64,000 nucleotides of DNA from Microglena sp. YARC (GCA_022414725.1 JAJSRW010002878.1:1-64000); one strand, 5' to 3'; shown: positions 12,236-24,640, counted from the first letter of the stretch. The notes: generated from the sequence alone by a model not told the origin. Numbers and translations are program-made.

Positions 12236-13257
12236 GTTTATGTCTCTACCGTGTTATGGATATCTGCATGTTTATTGTTGAGATTATAGACATATAATGA
12301 TTTAATCTATTCCATAAATAAATCATGACATTACAGAAGAAAAACTAGCATGAACGCATCATTAGATCTATACATGTAAACTACACAGTATAACATGAAC
12401 AGATCAAATATGCGCAACATATTGAACACGTACCGAGGTGACGGAAAGACCGGCTGGTTGGTTGAAACTTTTCGCAGGTGTCTACGAAGGCACGAAACAC
12501 GCGAGCGAAGAGGAAGGCGAGCCGTCGCGAACAAACAGGGAGCAGTCGCGCGAAGCGCTTCCCAAAAACCTTATTGCCGCCTTCTCCCGGTGCAGGACGT
12601 CGAAGGCAGAGGTTCCGGAGACCTGCTCTCCCCGATCGCCGGTGTACGCCGGCGAGCGGGATGGAGTAGTCTACGAGCGACGGCGCAGTACAGAGTAGGA
12701 GGCAACCCCTAGATTGATTTTGCATATGTTGCGTGAAGACGGCAGGTCGGTTTATATAGAGAAGGGTCGCTTGATCAGGGCGCCCGCACGATCTCTACTG
12801 CGCGTAACCGAACCGGATAAGTCGCGCGTAACTTATCCGGACTCCACGCCGTTTGCACGCACCGGATTTTTCGGAACGTTTCCAAAACAAAAACGAATCC
12901 GAATTTGCAGCAAAACAAAACTGCAAAAGGAGGCTGCATCTGCGCAAGGGTGAGGAGCCAATTTTTCGGACCATTCGACGCGTATGTCGTGCACGCGCGC
13001 CCCCGGCCAGGCGAGGCGAGCGAGCGCGTGTTTCCCCTCTTCTCTCCACCACACATGCTTCAAGTGGCTAGGAGGGCATCCTCCCTTTTAAGGAGGTCCC
13101 CCTCTCCTAGAATAAGCAAGGTGGTACTAAACTCCACATGCATGCCACCCCATGAGGTGGGCTTTTGTGATTTTCCAAAGAATTAATCTTCGAGTGGGCT
13201 AAGGCCCATTCATTAATTCCAACAGTTATGTCTCTACTGTGTTATGGATATCTGCAT
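12236..13257. repeat. 34-bp direct repeat flanking a solo LTR
   Basis: A segment of about 34 bp containing TGTCTCTAC, GTGTTATGGATATCTGCAT occurs at 12236-12269 and again at 13225-13257 with one substitution and one indel. The solo LTR lies exactly at the start of the second copy, so the target was already a tandem duplication or the segment was copied in assembly. Confidence 0.75.
12276..13224 (-). mobile_element. Solo LTR (949 bp), probably Copia type, minus orientation
   Basis: The block starts TGTTGAGATTATAG and ends AATTCCAACA, with the LTR hallmark TG...CA. It is flanked by GTTAT on the right (13225-13229) and GTTTAT on the left (12270-12275), a 5-bp target duplication with one extra T. 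Read on the minus strand it begins TGTTGGAATTAATGAATGGG and has a TATA box TCTATATAAA at 12760-12751, which gives its orientation. No second LTR, primer-binding site or coding interior is present, so it is a solo LTR left by LTR-LTR recombination. The Copia assignment comes from size and terminal sequence only. Confidence 0.82.
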
Positions 13258-13276
13258 GTTATGCTACCCTGACCAG

Positions 13277-13382
13277 TTATTTCATTTAGGTTCAAGGACT
13301 TCCTGTGGTTGCATCAAAAGCCTCTAAATTTATTTCATTTAGGTTCAAGGACTTCCTGTTGTTGCATCAAAAGCCTCTAAAT
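13277..13382 (+). repeat. 53-bp tandem duplication across a 3' splice site
   Basis: Two adjacent copies (13277-13329 and 13330-13382) each contain TTATTTCATTTAG followed by GTTCAAGGACTTCCTGT. They differ at one base. Each carries the acceptor AG and the first 40 bases of the NUP155 exon, so the exon has two competing acceptors (13289 and 13342). Confidence 0.88.
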
Positions 13383-15457
13383 TGACTGATTTGGATGCAC
13401 CTATTTCAACTAGTCAAACCAAGTATCTTGAGCTGCTAGCCAGGTATTATGTTCTCAAGGGGGAGCATATTGCTGCTGCTAGAATGTTGTTGATATTGGC
13501 AGAAAGACAGTGCTCCAGTGCGGAAGAAGCTTCAACTCTTGACCAGAGGTCTCCCAATTTTGACTCAACTTCTTTTTGTTTACTTATTTGATTTTTGCTC
13601 AGTTTTTGTCCTTGCTTTCATAAGGTCCATGTGTCATATGGAATGAGACTACTTTTTTGCATCCAGTGTCATATCTGAGCAGTGCTGCTCAGGGCAAAAG
13701 TGAAGGATTACTGCAGATTCCTCGAGGAACCCTATTGATAGCAGCTCAGTAGATCGACTTGAAGGCAAACTTGCAGTTCTTCAGTTCCAAATGCAAATCA
13801 AGTAAGAATAGTTCATGGCTTCACGGCTTGAAAATCTGCCAGGCAGTACTGAATCACCAAATGATGCCTTCCTCATGATAACATTCTAGCTGATGTGGAG
13901 ACTGCTAGATGTCCCATGGACAAGGCTAAAGAGCTTTCACTGAATCTCAAGAGTATTACTCAACTTTTCAACAATTATGCTGTTCCTTTTAATCTTTGGG
14001 AGGTATGGCTATCTTTGTTTCTTGGAGATTTTTTCCTTGATCCTGCTTTCTTCTCTCTTGTAAGAGGGTTACTAGGCAATAAGCATTTTTTTTACTATTG
14101 ATAGCAGCACAGCAGATCCACTTGTTTTTACCAGGAATAACCAACATATCTATGGGGATCGTGACAGTTAGTAGAACTGTGAAATTCACTTGATAAGTTC
14201 TAAACTGTCATAAAGATTGCACTTCTTTTACTGTTAAAGTCATATGAACTGATACCACAAATCAGTAGGATAGACTATGACGTGTTGTGGACTTGCGATG
14301 GTAGTGTGATCATACAATGAAAACCGGTGATCTGAGCATATCCTCAGCATTCCATTGCGTCTTTATACATTTAATAAATATACTTGACTGGTTACTATAT
14401 ACAGAATTACCAATAAGGTTTCGGAAGCTTTCCACATAACTACATTAAATGGGTAATACAACTTTCTCAGTGTAAATTGTATCTCAAAAGAGTTTACTTA
14501 GTTGTGTGAAAATAAGCAAGCACTTTATCAATATTTTTTACATGTTACGATAGGTATATCTAAATCCTCTGAATTTGCATCCACAAAAAACTCTTTTCGA
14601 ATTTCTCATGTTGCTGAGTTTACAGTTTGTGATATAGTAATATAGCTCTATAACTGGGTGTGGGATCACAGTAAATTCTCACAAGTTGCTGCTCTAAAGT
14701 TATATATTATGGTCTGCATTTTTCTTGTGCAGCTGTATGTATGCTTTACTTGCACTTATTCACTTGGTAAGGTAAATCTGTTTTAGATAGTCACTGTAAT
14801 TTTTCATGATGACTTGAACCTTCTTGTTAACTTTGCCAAATTATTCTGGAGATGCTGACAGTAAAATTATTCGAGAAATTTGGGCCAGGCTCCTTGGCCA
14901 GTACAAGAGGTGGTGTTGGCAGAAGCATGTTCTGTGGTGAGAAGATAGGTTCAAAACTTGATCCTGCAGATGGCTCTTGTTTACCATTGGATATAATATG
15001 CCTTCATCTCGAGAAGCTGCACTGGTAATCTGTCAATTCTGTCTATAAATAAATGGTATTTCTATACTAACAAGTAACAGCAACCCATTTTGGTAGTGGC
15101 ATTTACATAGCTATGCTATCATGCTACAGGATAGATTAAGCTCGGAGAAGGATTAGTTGGTGACGAGGATGTTGCAAGAGCCCTTCTTGGAGCCTGTAAA
15201 GGTCTACCTGAACCTGTGCTTGCCGTGTATGATCAACTGTTATCAAATGGCGCTATTGTGCCCTCCCTAAACCTGAAGGTGTGGCTTCTGAGATCAGTCC
15301 TTTTAATCCTTCGTGAATGGGCATGACTTGTCATTGCACATAAACTAGGCACCACAACTGCTGGGACTTCATTCTTTCTTGATGGAACATTTTCACCGAA
15401 TCAAACATGGTCTTTAAATCAAGGCATCCGGGATAAAATAATTAGTTTGGCAAACTG
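13343..15457 (+). CDS. NUP155: NUP155 nucleoporin C-terminal exons, indel-broken
   Basis: Four exons encode the alpha-solenoid C-terminal region of plant NUP155. Exon 13343-13548 is clean and gives KYLELLARYYVLKGEHIAAA, RMLLILAERQCSSAEEA and TLDQR, ending in a GT donor. Exon about 13665-14002 gives LEGKLAVLQFQMQIK, MASRLENLPGSTESPNDA, KAKELSLNLKSITQL and VPFNLWE, with indels near 13735 and 13805. Exon about 14830-15025 gives SGDADSKI, REIWARL, GSKLDPADGSCLPLDIICL and HLEKAAL. Exon 15130-15457 gives DEDVARALLGACKGLPEPVL, AVYDQLLSNGAIVPSLNLK, FFLDGTF and IRDKIISLAN. These correspond roughly to the last quarter of a protein of about 1,480 residues. The upstream central exons are absent, so as assembled this cannot make a normal nucleoporin. 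Confidence 0.88.
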
Positions 15458-17850
15458 GTAAGTTTACTTTCATCTAAGTGGCATTTTTAATTCTCAAAAT
15501 TCTCCCATTCTTAGCGTGTTTTACAAAGTGCAATATTTTTGTTGTTGGACTTCTGTACAAATATGCACTAGATAGATACTCGCGCATTGCTGCAGGATAT
15601 TTATATTCTTATAGAATATGTCATGCAATTTTTTAAGCACCGAGCTAATATAATTTACTATAGAAAGGACACAGTGTTAGACCTAAATTTATAAGGGAAT
15701 CAGGAAAAAACCATAGAATTGCACCATTAATTAGAGAGGAACACGGGAGATCAACCACACCGTTAATTTCCACCCCAAGATTCCCATTGCATTCAACTGT
15801 TTATTCTTGAATTTTCAATAGGAGAAAAAATTGTAAAAAGCCGACAGAAAGTATTTCCTAAAAGCGATGCTTGATAGGTAAAAAGACACCTTCCAAAATT
15901 GAAGCATATAGCTTTTATATAAAGAAAACTGAAAACAAAATGTGAAATATCCGTGCGGTAGCTATGTAATTCTTGAGTTGAATTCTGCAATAACATGCAA
16001 ACGGGATGACTCTGAGGTTAATCTAGCATGGATTAAAATACCACATATAATTACGGACAAATAAAGTGGGATTGGACAAAATAAAAGGATTAGACGTCAA
16101 GTATAAACTCAGAAGTAATTAACCTTACAAACTTTATTTTTTATTTTTCCAAAACAATTTAATGGCATGTTCCTTTCATAAAATATAAAATCTTTGGGAG
16201 TATGGGGCTTTTAAAGTCTTTGTTCTTTTTTTGGAGATTTTTTTCTTGATCCTGTTTCTTCTCTCTTGTTAAGGAGGTTACTAGGCAAATAAGAAAACTT
16301 TTTTTTTTTACTAATTGATATGCAAGCACAGCAGATCACTTGTTTTGTTTACCGATCTGGTAGGAATACCAACATATCTTATGGGGATCGTGACAGTTTA
16401 GTAGAATGTGAAATTCACTTGATAAGTTCTAAAGCTGTCTATAGAAGTTGCATCTTTTTTACTGTTAAAGTGTCGAATGATGAGCTGATACCGTAGAAAT
16501 CAGTAGGATAGTACTATGACGTGTGTGTGGACTGTTGCGATGGGTAGTGTGATGTCATAACATGACCGGTGTCTGATTGCATATCCTCAGCATTCCATTG
16601 CGTCTTTATACATTTAATAAATATACTTGACTGGTTACTATATACAGAATTACAATAGGTTTCGGAAGGCTTTCCACATAATACATTTTAAATGGTATAC
16701 AACTTTCCTCATGGTAAATTGTATCTCAAAGAGTTTCTTAGTTGTGTGAAAATAACAAGCACTTTATTAATTTTTTTAACAGTGTTCGATAGGTATATCT
16801 AAATGCCTCTGAATTTGGCTTCCACAAAATCTTTTCGAATTCTCATGTTGCTGAAGTTTATACAGTTTGTGATTGTAATATAGTCCTATAGTGGGTGTGG
16901 GATACAGTAAATTTCACAAGTTTGCTGCTCTATAAGTTTATAGTTGGTCGTGCATTTTTTCTGTGCAGCTGTTGTAGTGCTTTAAACTTGCACTTATTCA
17001 TGTTGGTAAGGTAATTCTGTTTTAAGATAGTCACTGTTTTTTTCATGATGATTGAACTTCTTGTTAACTTTGGCAATATTTGGAGATGCTGAGTAAAAAT
17101 TGATTCGAGTAAATTTGTGTGTGCCAGGCTCTTTGGCCGAGTACAAGAGGTGGTGTTGCGAGCATGTTCTGTGGTGTAGAAGAGTAGGTTCAACTTGATC
17201 TGCAGATGGGTCTTGTTTTACCATTGTGGATATTTGCTCTCTCGGAGAAGGCTGCACTGGGTAATCTGTCAATTTGTCTATTAAATAAATGGTATTTCTA
17301 TACTGTAAGAACGCCATTTTGTAGTGGCATTTTACATAGCTATGCTATCATGGCTACGGATAGATTACAGTCGAGAAGGATTATTGGTGAGGAGGATGTT
17401 GCAAGAGCCCTTTTGGAGCCTGTAAAGGTTCTACCTGACCTGTGCTTGCGGTGTAGTGATACTGTTTCAATGCGCTATTTTGTGCCCTCCTTTAAACCTG
17501 AAGGTGTTGCTTCTGAGATCAGTCCTTATTAATCTTCGTTGATTTGAATGGAAGAAAATAATTGGATAAAGCGACAGAAAGTATTTTGTCTAATAATGGA
17601 TGCTTGATAGGAAAAAGACACCTTCAAAATTGAGCATAATATTTATATAAAGAAAAAACTTGAAACAAAAATGTGAAATATCCTCGGTAAGCTATGTGTA
17701 GATTCTAGAGTTGCGAATTGATAACATGCAACGGAGATATCTGAGGCTTTTAATCTAGCATGGATTAAAATACCACATATAATCTACGGACAAAAGTAAA
17801 GTGGATTGGACAAAATAAAATGCGATTAGACTTCAAGTATAAACTCACGA
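14003..17850 (+). repeat. Direct duplication of a 2.1-kb NUP155 segment
   Basis: The intron and exon sequence from about 14003-16110 recurs at about 16200-17850. Matching landmarks include TTGATCCTG...CTTCTCTCTTG (14036 and 16245), GCGTCTTTATACATTTAATA (14358 and 16600), the exon at 14830 (again at 17060) and GACACCTTC...AAAATTGA (15884 and 17617). The second copy is shorter because about 0.5 kb (15318-15830) is missing from it. Differences are mostly one-base gains and losses throughout. Confidence 0.85.
17060..17530 (+). pseudogene. Second, degraded copy of two NUP155 C-terminal exons
   Basis: Bases 17060-17262 copy the exon at 14830-15025, and 17366-17530 copy the first half of the exon at 15130. 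Words such as GLVLPLW and EEDVARALLEPVKVLPDL are recognisable only across frame slips. The copy breaks off within the second exon and joins intron sequence at about 17545. It is not a usable alternative exon set. Confidence 0.8.
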
Positions 17851-19411
17851 GTTAAAAAGCACATACCTGCACCTTTATTTCGAACAAAGTACCAACCTAT
17901 ATAAAAATTTGCATTTGTGTTACCATCTCAGAAAGTAAAAGTTGAAGAATCCAATCCAAATAGTTTTCGAGCATTGAGGCAGGTAACAAAACTTAATGTG
18001 AGGCCGATATTGGCACCTGGCTACTTGAGATCCATATGAAATTCCTTTTTGCCGTTAGTAGTCCATACCTATATATCACCATTTGCTGCAAAAGTTAGAG
18101 AGGGAGAGACAGTTTCTAATATTCTGCGAGAAAGTAGAAAACTATCAGTTCCACATTATGAGCAAAGCCAAAAGTACATAAGAACCAAAATCAAAAGTAG
18201 GTACAAGCACGAACAGATATGAAGCAAAGTGCCAGAAGTAACGCCTAAAAATTCAACAATATCTCAACTCTCCCAAGTTAAATCCATCGTGAACCAAAAA
18301 ACAAATCAGTAGCTGGAAACAGGAGCAAACACATTGAATTTAGAGAGGGAAGGAACGAAGAGAAGAGAGATCATGTAAAGCTGCGCCAGACAGATTGATT
18401 CCATAGCCTGCTCCACGGTGCGCTGCGCAGCTGAGGTGATCGATGAGCCTTGCGAAAGAATTGTGATTAAGGGATGATCTTGAAGGGAAGGAATTGCAAG
18501 CACAAATCGGCCAATTAATCTCGTTGGAAGCTGTTTCTTGTGGCAGTCGACCAACCGACGGTTTCAGGCAACGTTTAGAAATGTGATAAGGCGAATTTGA
18601 TGGACCGGGAACAGAACGTGCACCATGCTGGCGGGGCACAAACATTGAAGTGAAGGCGATGAAACTCTGCCGTAGTAGATTTTTACACGCAGTTCACACG
18701 AACATTGCACTGCATCAATTGGAAGGAAAACCATCGGATACAATTGGATCGCTGGTATAGCTGGGTGGTGCTGGCTCAATATATCAGCAATTGTGGACAG
18801 AGAGATGGGAATCTATATTATTATCTTTTCAGAATTCGGAATCAGAATTCAACTGGAAGGATGAATGTTCTTAATCTCCCTTCATCTGTTGATCCAAGGC
18901 CCAAGGCCCAGGGATCTTCTCATCCAACGGTTCATATGCGATCTCTTTCACCGATCAACGCTGAGAATTAGTGATGAACATGGAACGCTGAGCGTTTCAG
19001 CTTTGTGGGTCTTAACTTTTAAGAAAGAAGGGATATGGCTAGCATTTTCACTGCGCCTTTATACATTGGCCCTACCTGATGTGCTAGGTTATGCTAGCCA
19101 GGTTTAGCAACTACGCATCATGGAATTCTGAACCGATCATCACAATTATTTGTAAACTAAGATTTGAATAAAATTATCGTGAAAAATTTCAATTTATCTT
19201 TTAACATGCGCATTTTTTTGTTTAGTTGTTGACATTGCAATAAAATGTAAGCACCTGATCCGTAAGCAATTAGAAAATACTCCTTGCCTTCTTTGTTACT
19301 ATTGCTATTCTCAACATATTTTTCTGTGTATATCAATGATTTATATCTCTATCTATCAGTTAGAGCTGATTATTTTCCCTTCTACTTTATGTTTGTATTG
19401 TGTAACTTCAG
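17851..19411. other. Intron of the NUP155 locus holding unidentified sequence
   Basis: This stretch lies between the duplicated exons and the NUP155 terminal exon. Bases 18300-18970 have mixed composition and several overlapping open frames (up to 101 codons on the minus strand) with no recognisable domain. Repeats with borders were not found. The AT-rich last 300 bases look like ordinary intron. Confidence 0.3.
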
Positions 19412-19572
19412 GTTGGCTGAGACTGAGGCGGTTTCAACCTTCACAGAACCAAAAAAGAAATGATTATCGAGGTTTTCCGAGAGTTGAAGAGAAATTATAT
19501 CTAATAAGTAGCATTCAATTTGTATCTCTCTCGGGCACTGTAAAACATGGGATTGTGTCATTTGCCCTCTAA
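19412..19572 (+). CDS. NUP155: NUP155 terminal exon
   Basis: An acceptor TAACTTCAG precedes an exon that reads WLRLRRFQPSQNQ, then NDYRGFPRVEEKL, matching the conserved plant NUP155 C terminus (RRL...PQNQ...VYRGFRELEEKLL). The open frame continues to a stop at 19572, some 25 codons past the usual end, so the true stop may be nearer 19500 if an indel is present. It follows the exon ending at 15457 in gene order, with the duplicated block in between. Confidence 0.72.
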
Positions 19573-20245
19573 CAGTAGCACGAGAAAGCCAGCATCCTGG
19601 GTTCAATTGGACATGAGTTCTTAGATTGCTATCATGGTGGTTGAACGTATGTGCGAGATCCAAGAGGTAGAAGAGACTGCATATCAATCAATATTATCCA
19701 TACCTGTGAACGCATCCTTATTTTAGCGCAAAAATCAGTATGAATTACGTGAATTACGGCTGTTATGTGGTTGAGTTATTTTGGGCTGATTGCTAGTAAG
19801 TAACTGCGGGCGGATGGCCATTCGTCTGGCATTACTTTGCGGTGGATAGGATTCAGGAGAGGAGGCAAAGTGAACTAGAGCTCTTTAAAAGCGACACTAA
19901 TAAGTATTCTTGTGTTGCATTCATGTTCTTCATACTTCAATTTGTACCGTGTCTGTTAATATTTCCGGTACCAACGATCTTAAGGACTGATACGTTATTG
20001 GTTGGTTAGTCTTTCCTATTATTTTTTCAAGAATATTGTTCTTGTAGCTCTCAGACATTTTGTAACATGCTGAGTTTTTTGGGCTGATCAAGTTGGGGAA
20101 CAGCTTATCATAAGTCTTAACATGTGACAGTGGAGCACTGATGCTCTACTCTGTCGTGCTAAAAACCTGTCCAGTTCTTGCACTTTGGTATGCTTTATCG
20201 TGGGGGTGGTACAACAGTTTTTTTTAGGTGGTTATTTTAAGGACC
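19573..20245. other. 3' flank of the NUP155 locus
   Basis: Probably 3' UTR followed by spacer. No element borders or coding frames are recognised. Bases 20144-20245 already belong to the first copy of the repeat block that follows. Confidence 0.35.
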
Positions 20246-23035
20246 TAGGGAGTAACAACCTCTCCGTCCTTTTATTAGCAAGTAAAGAAAATAATTGATA
20301 GTTAAAACTTTTATATACGAGTTTTTAACGACAAAAAAGTAAATGCTGTAGAAATAAATCATGAATTAAAAAAACCATAAAAGTATAAGCGAAACGCATA
20401 GGGCTGTTAATATACCTGTGATCCAAGTTTTTCTTTTTAATAGTGGAGTGAGAATTTTTTATAAGCGGAAACACCAAGAAATAAAAAGTCAGAGTGGTTC
20501 TCGTATATTAATTAATCCATTTATAAGTGTTAACCATAAGTTTTTCTTGGCCACTTTGATCGTCCGTTTTATTGAAATTTTTTTATAATTAGTAGTTTTA
20601 TATTATAAGATGATAAAACATGAATAGTACTTTATATGTGACTTATTGTTTTTATTTTTTAAAAAAAAATTAAATAAGACGGACGGTTTAAAATTGTGCA
20701 CAGAAAACATGGTCTGCACTGGAATCATAGTAAAAAAACCAGACCGGCCCAACGGTTCTAACCGGAATAACCGGGGAACCAGGTGCATGTCACGGTTCGG
20801 TTTTACCAGAAAAAAGACAGTCAATTATATTTGAACCGGTACAAAACCGTCGAACAGAGCAGGTTTTTCTGTTGAACCGGCTTAAAACACGGAGCAATTG
20901 GACCGAATAACCGTGCTAGCTGCATGGAAAATTTTAAATTTTAATTGAACAGGTAAAAAACGATCGAACCAGCAGGTTTTTCCTGTTGAACGGCTTAAAA
21001 CGGAGCGGTTGGACGGAAAACGTGCTAGACATGAACTTAAATAGCCGGTTCATGGCTAAGTTATTTTTTTACGCTTCATAATTGACTTTAAACTGCTAAA
21101 TAGAATAGGGGTATTGCGCATTACGCAACAAATATCTCTGGCACGTTGTTTGGTGGAAAGTTCAAGTGAATGCAGCGCCACAAGCATATGAAAAGTCAAA
21201 TTATGACTTAATAAAATAATTAAGCCTTGAACCGGGGAACCGGCGGTCTGACCAGTTGAACGACGAGCTACTCTGTCGTGCTAAAACCTGTCCAGTTCTG
21301 CACTTTGGTATGCTTTATCGTGGGGGGTGGTTACAACAGTTTTTTTTACGAGTGGTTATTTTAGGACCTACGGGAGTACCTCAAAATCCGTACCTCTTTA
21401 TTAGCCAAGTACGAAATAATGATAGTTAAAAACTTTTCATATACGAGTTTTTTATACGACAAAAATAATGCTGTAAAATAAATCGATCGATTAAAAAACC
21501 ATAAAGTATAAGGCGAACACCATAGGGCTGTTTAATATACCCTTGTGATCCAGTTTTTTCCCTTTTTTCATAGTGGAGTGTGAGAATTTTTCTATAGGCC
21601 GGAAACAGCCAAGAAAATAACAAGTCCCAGTGCGTTCCTCGTATATTATTAATGCCCCATTTATAAGCCTGTAAACCATAAGTTTTCTTGCCAGCTTTGA
21701 TCGTCCGTTTTATTATTGAAATTTTTTTATAATTAGTAGTCGTAAGTTTTTATTTATTTAGTAAGGATGATAAAACAATGAATAAGTACTTTATATGCTG
21801 ACTTATGTTTATTTTCTTTTAAAAAAAATAAGATAACACGACACGGTTAAAATTGTGCACAGAAAATCCATGCGCTTAGCTGGCACTTGGATCATAGTAA
21901 AAAAAAAACAGGACCGGTCCCAAACGGTTCAACCGGGAAAACCGGAACCAGTGCATGTCACGGTTTTCGGTTTACAGAAAAGACAGTCAAATATATTTGG
22001 AAACCGAGTACCAAACCGGTTCGAACCAGCAGTTTTCTGTTGAACCGGCTTAAAACCGGCTAGCAATTGGAACAGAAACCGTGCTAGCTGCATGGAAAAT
22101 TTTTTAAATTTTACAGAATTGAACAGGAAAAAACATCGAACCAGCAGTTTTTCTGTTGAACCGGCCTTAAAACCGGGAAGCGGTTGGACCGTAAAAAACC
22201 GTGCTAGACATGACTTATACCGGGTGCGGTCCCCGCTCCGGTTTTTTCGAATGGGACGGATGTAACCATAAGTTCTTGCCGCTTTGATCGTCCGTTTTAT
22301 TTGAATTTTTTTATAATTAAGTAGTTTTATTATTATAAGATGATAAACATGAATAGTACTTTCATAATGTTGACTTATGTTTTTACTTTTTTTAAAAAAA
22401 AAATTAAATAAGGACGGACGTTAATTTGTTGCACAGAAAATCATGGCTGCACTTGGAATCATAAGTAAAAAAAACAGACCGGCCAACGTTCAAACCGGAA
22501 AACCGGAACCAGTGCATGTCACGGTTCGGTTTACAGAAAAAGAACAGTCAATATATTTGAACGTAAAAACCGTCGAACAGCAGGTTTTTCTGTGAACCGC
22601 TTAAAAACCGGAGCAATTGGACCGGAAAACCGTGCCTAGAATGCATGGAAAATTTAAATTTTACAATTGAACAGGTAAAAAAACATCGAACCAGCAGGTT
22701 TTTCTGTTGAACCGGGGCTTAAAACCGAGCGGTTGGCCGAAAACGCTGCTAGACCTGACTAAATACCGTTCATGGCTAATTATTTTTTACTTCATAATTG
22801 ACTTTTAAACTGCTAAATAGAAATAGGTTATTCATTCAAACCAACAAATATCTCTGGCACAGTTGGGTTTGGTGGGAAAGTTTCAATGAATGCAGCGCCA
22901 CAACATATGAAACAAGTCAATTATGACTTAAAAAATAATTGCCTTGAACCGGGGAACCGGCGGCCTGACCGGTGAACCGACGAAGCTCACCGGGTCCGGT
23001 CCCGCTCACGGTTTTTTTCCGAATGGGACGGAGTA
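20144..23035. repeat. Triplicated AACCGG-rich DNA element
   Basis: Three partial copies follow each other: about 20144-21268, 21270-22255 and 22256-23035. Each holds a GTCCGTTTTATT...TAATTAGTAG segment, GACGGACGGTT...TTGTGCACAGAAAA, and then dozens of AACCGG/CCGGTT words (GAACCGG, AAACCGG, GGTTGGACCG). The copy junctions are abrupt: GACGAGCTACTCTGTCG near 21266 jumps back to 20144. Termini resemble GGGAGTAC...CTCCGTCC on the left (20250) and GAATGGGACGGAGTAC on the right (23035), suggesting a non-autonomous DNA transposon. I cannot name the family. Copies differ by many one-base indels. Confidence 0.65.
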
Positions 23036-23084
23036 CTGACATATGGATCCGAGAAAAAATGCCGGGCTAGTCCACCGTCAATAA

Positions 23085-24640
23085 TCATCGGGGGCTCGCC
23101 GTCTGCCGCAGGGAACGCCCTACACCTGATGAAAGTGAGAAGTTGAAATGCCCTTCGCCGCGCGCCGGCCGCCGCCGGGTCATGTGCGGCTCCGCGCCCC
23201 GAGCCCTGAACTCGCTCCCGCGCGGCCTTCTCCGCTGGAAACCAGTGAGTAGATGGTTTGCAAAACACTTCCTCTGAATCTCCGATCTGACTAATCCCAC
23301 TTTCTCCTAACCAGAAGGGTTGCCGCAGCAGACGCTCGCGCGCTGCGGTGACGGTCGGCGGTGGGGCTTTCACTCGGGGCGAAACCACCGCCAGCTGCTC
23401 TCGCGCGAGCCGGCGAGGGGAAGGTACTTCGTCGTTGAGGGGGAGGAGACGAGGGTGGGGCGGAGGTGGCGATGAACCGAGGCGCACTCGCCGCTATGCA
23501 CCGCGCTGCGGCGGGGCGGCCGCGCGGTGCGCACGGTCGAGCACCTGATCTCCGCGATGGAGGCGTCGGCGTCGACACACTGAGAGAAGTGAAATTTGAA
23601 TCGCTTCGCCGGCCGCGCCGCGCCGCCGTCATGTCGCTCCGCCGCCGAGCCCTGAATCCGTTCCGCGCGGCCTTCTCCGAAACAGTGAGTAAGATGGTTT
23701 GCAAAACACTTCTCTGAATCTCGCGATAAACTGACTTAATCCCCTTTCTCTAATACGCAGACAGGGTTGCCGCAGCAGACGCTCGCCGCTGCGGTGAGAG
23801 AGTCGTGGCGTGGGGCTTCACCTCGGGCGAAAAACCACCGCCCCGTGCTCCCGCGCGAAGCCGGCGAGGGACGTTGGTACTTCGTTCGTTGAGGGGAGGA
23901 GACGAGGGTTGGCGGCGGAGCGGTGGCGAATGCCGAGGGCGCACTCGCCGCACTATGCCAGCCGCGGCTGCGGCGGGGCGGCGCGCGGTGCGCACGGTCG
24001 AACGCAGCTGCTCTCGACGATGGAGGCGCTCGGGCGTCGACCAACTGCCGCGTCACAGTCAGCGGCGGCGACGAGGTGCGGCGCCCTTTTGGATATCTCG
24101 AGGAGCGTTGATAGTGTTTGATTGTGCCCGGACTGCCTGCAACAGTGAAAAATGTCTGCAACATAGCATGCCTTTCCCGATTTACTGTGAACTGTTCAGC
24201 CGATGACAGATTCCGTTGCTGATGGATCAGCCAGAGTGCGGTGATGGCGTATAAGAGGCTGCAGATTGTTCAATTTTCGGCTAAGGATCCAGTGGCCAGA
24301 AACTGGAGGAAAATGGCTCCGGAAATCCATGAGGCGCCTCGGCGTCGACAAACTGCCGCGTCGAGGTCAGCGCGGCGACGAGGTGCGGCGCGCCTTTTGG
24401 TATCTCTCGAGGAGCTTTGATAGAGTGTTGATTAGATGGCGATCTGCACTGCAACAGAAAAATGTTGGCAGACATGATGCCTTCGCGATTTATGTGACTG
24501 TTCAGCGATGACAGATCCGTTGCTTGATGGATCAGCGGCAAGAGTGGGGTGATGGCTATAAGAGGTGCAGGTCAATGTGCGGCGCAAAGGATTCCAGTGG
24601 CCAGAACTGGAGAACCTGGCTCCGGAAATCCATGAAGCCT
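23085..24640 (+). other. GC-rich exon-like block, internally duplicated, unidentified
   Basis: Bases 23185-23570 recur at about 23632-24020 (period about 450), and 24020-24325 recur at about 24326-24640 (period about 310). In the second unit a frame starts MSLRRRALNPFRAAFSE near 23631 and meets AGTGAGTAAG, donor-like. An acceptor-like CAG with LPQQTLAA follows. This resembles the 5' end of a plant gene with an organelle-type presequence. The remaining frame is Arg-rich, low in complexity and open in several frames at once, so I assign no product. It may be a captured gene fragment. Confidence 0.35.

Noticed and set aside
12381..13186. Several Arg-rich frames of 60-114 codons
   Set aside because: They lie inside the solo LTR at 12276-13224 and are mutually overlapping chance frames.
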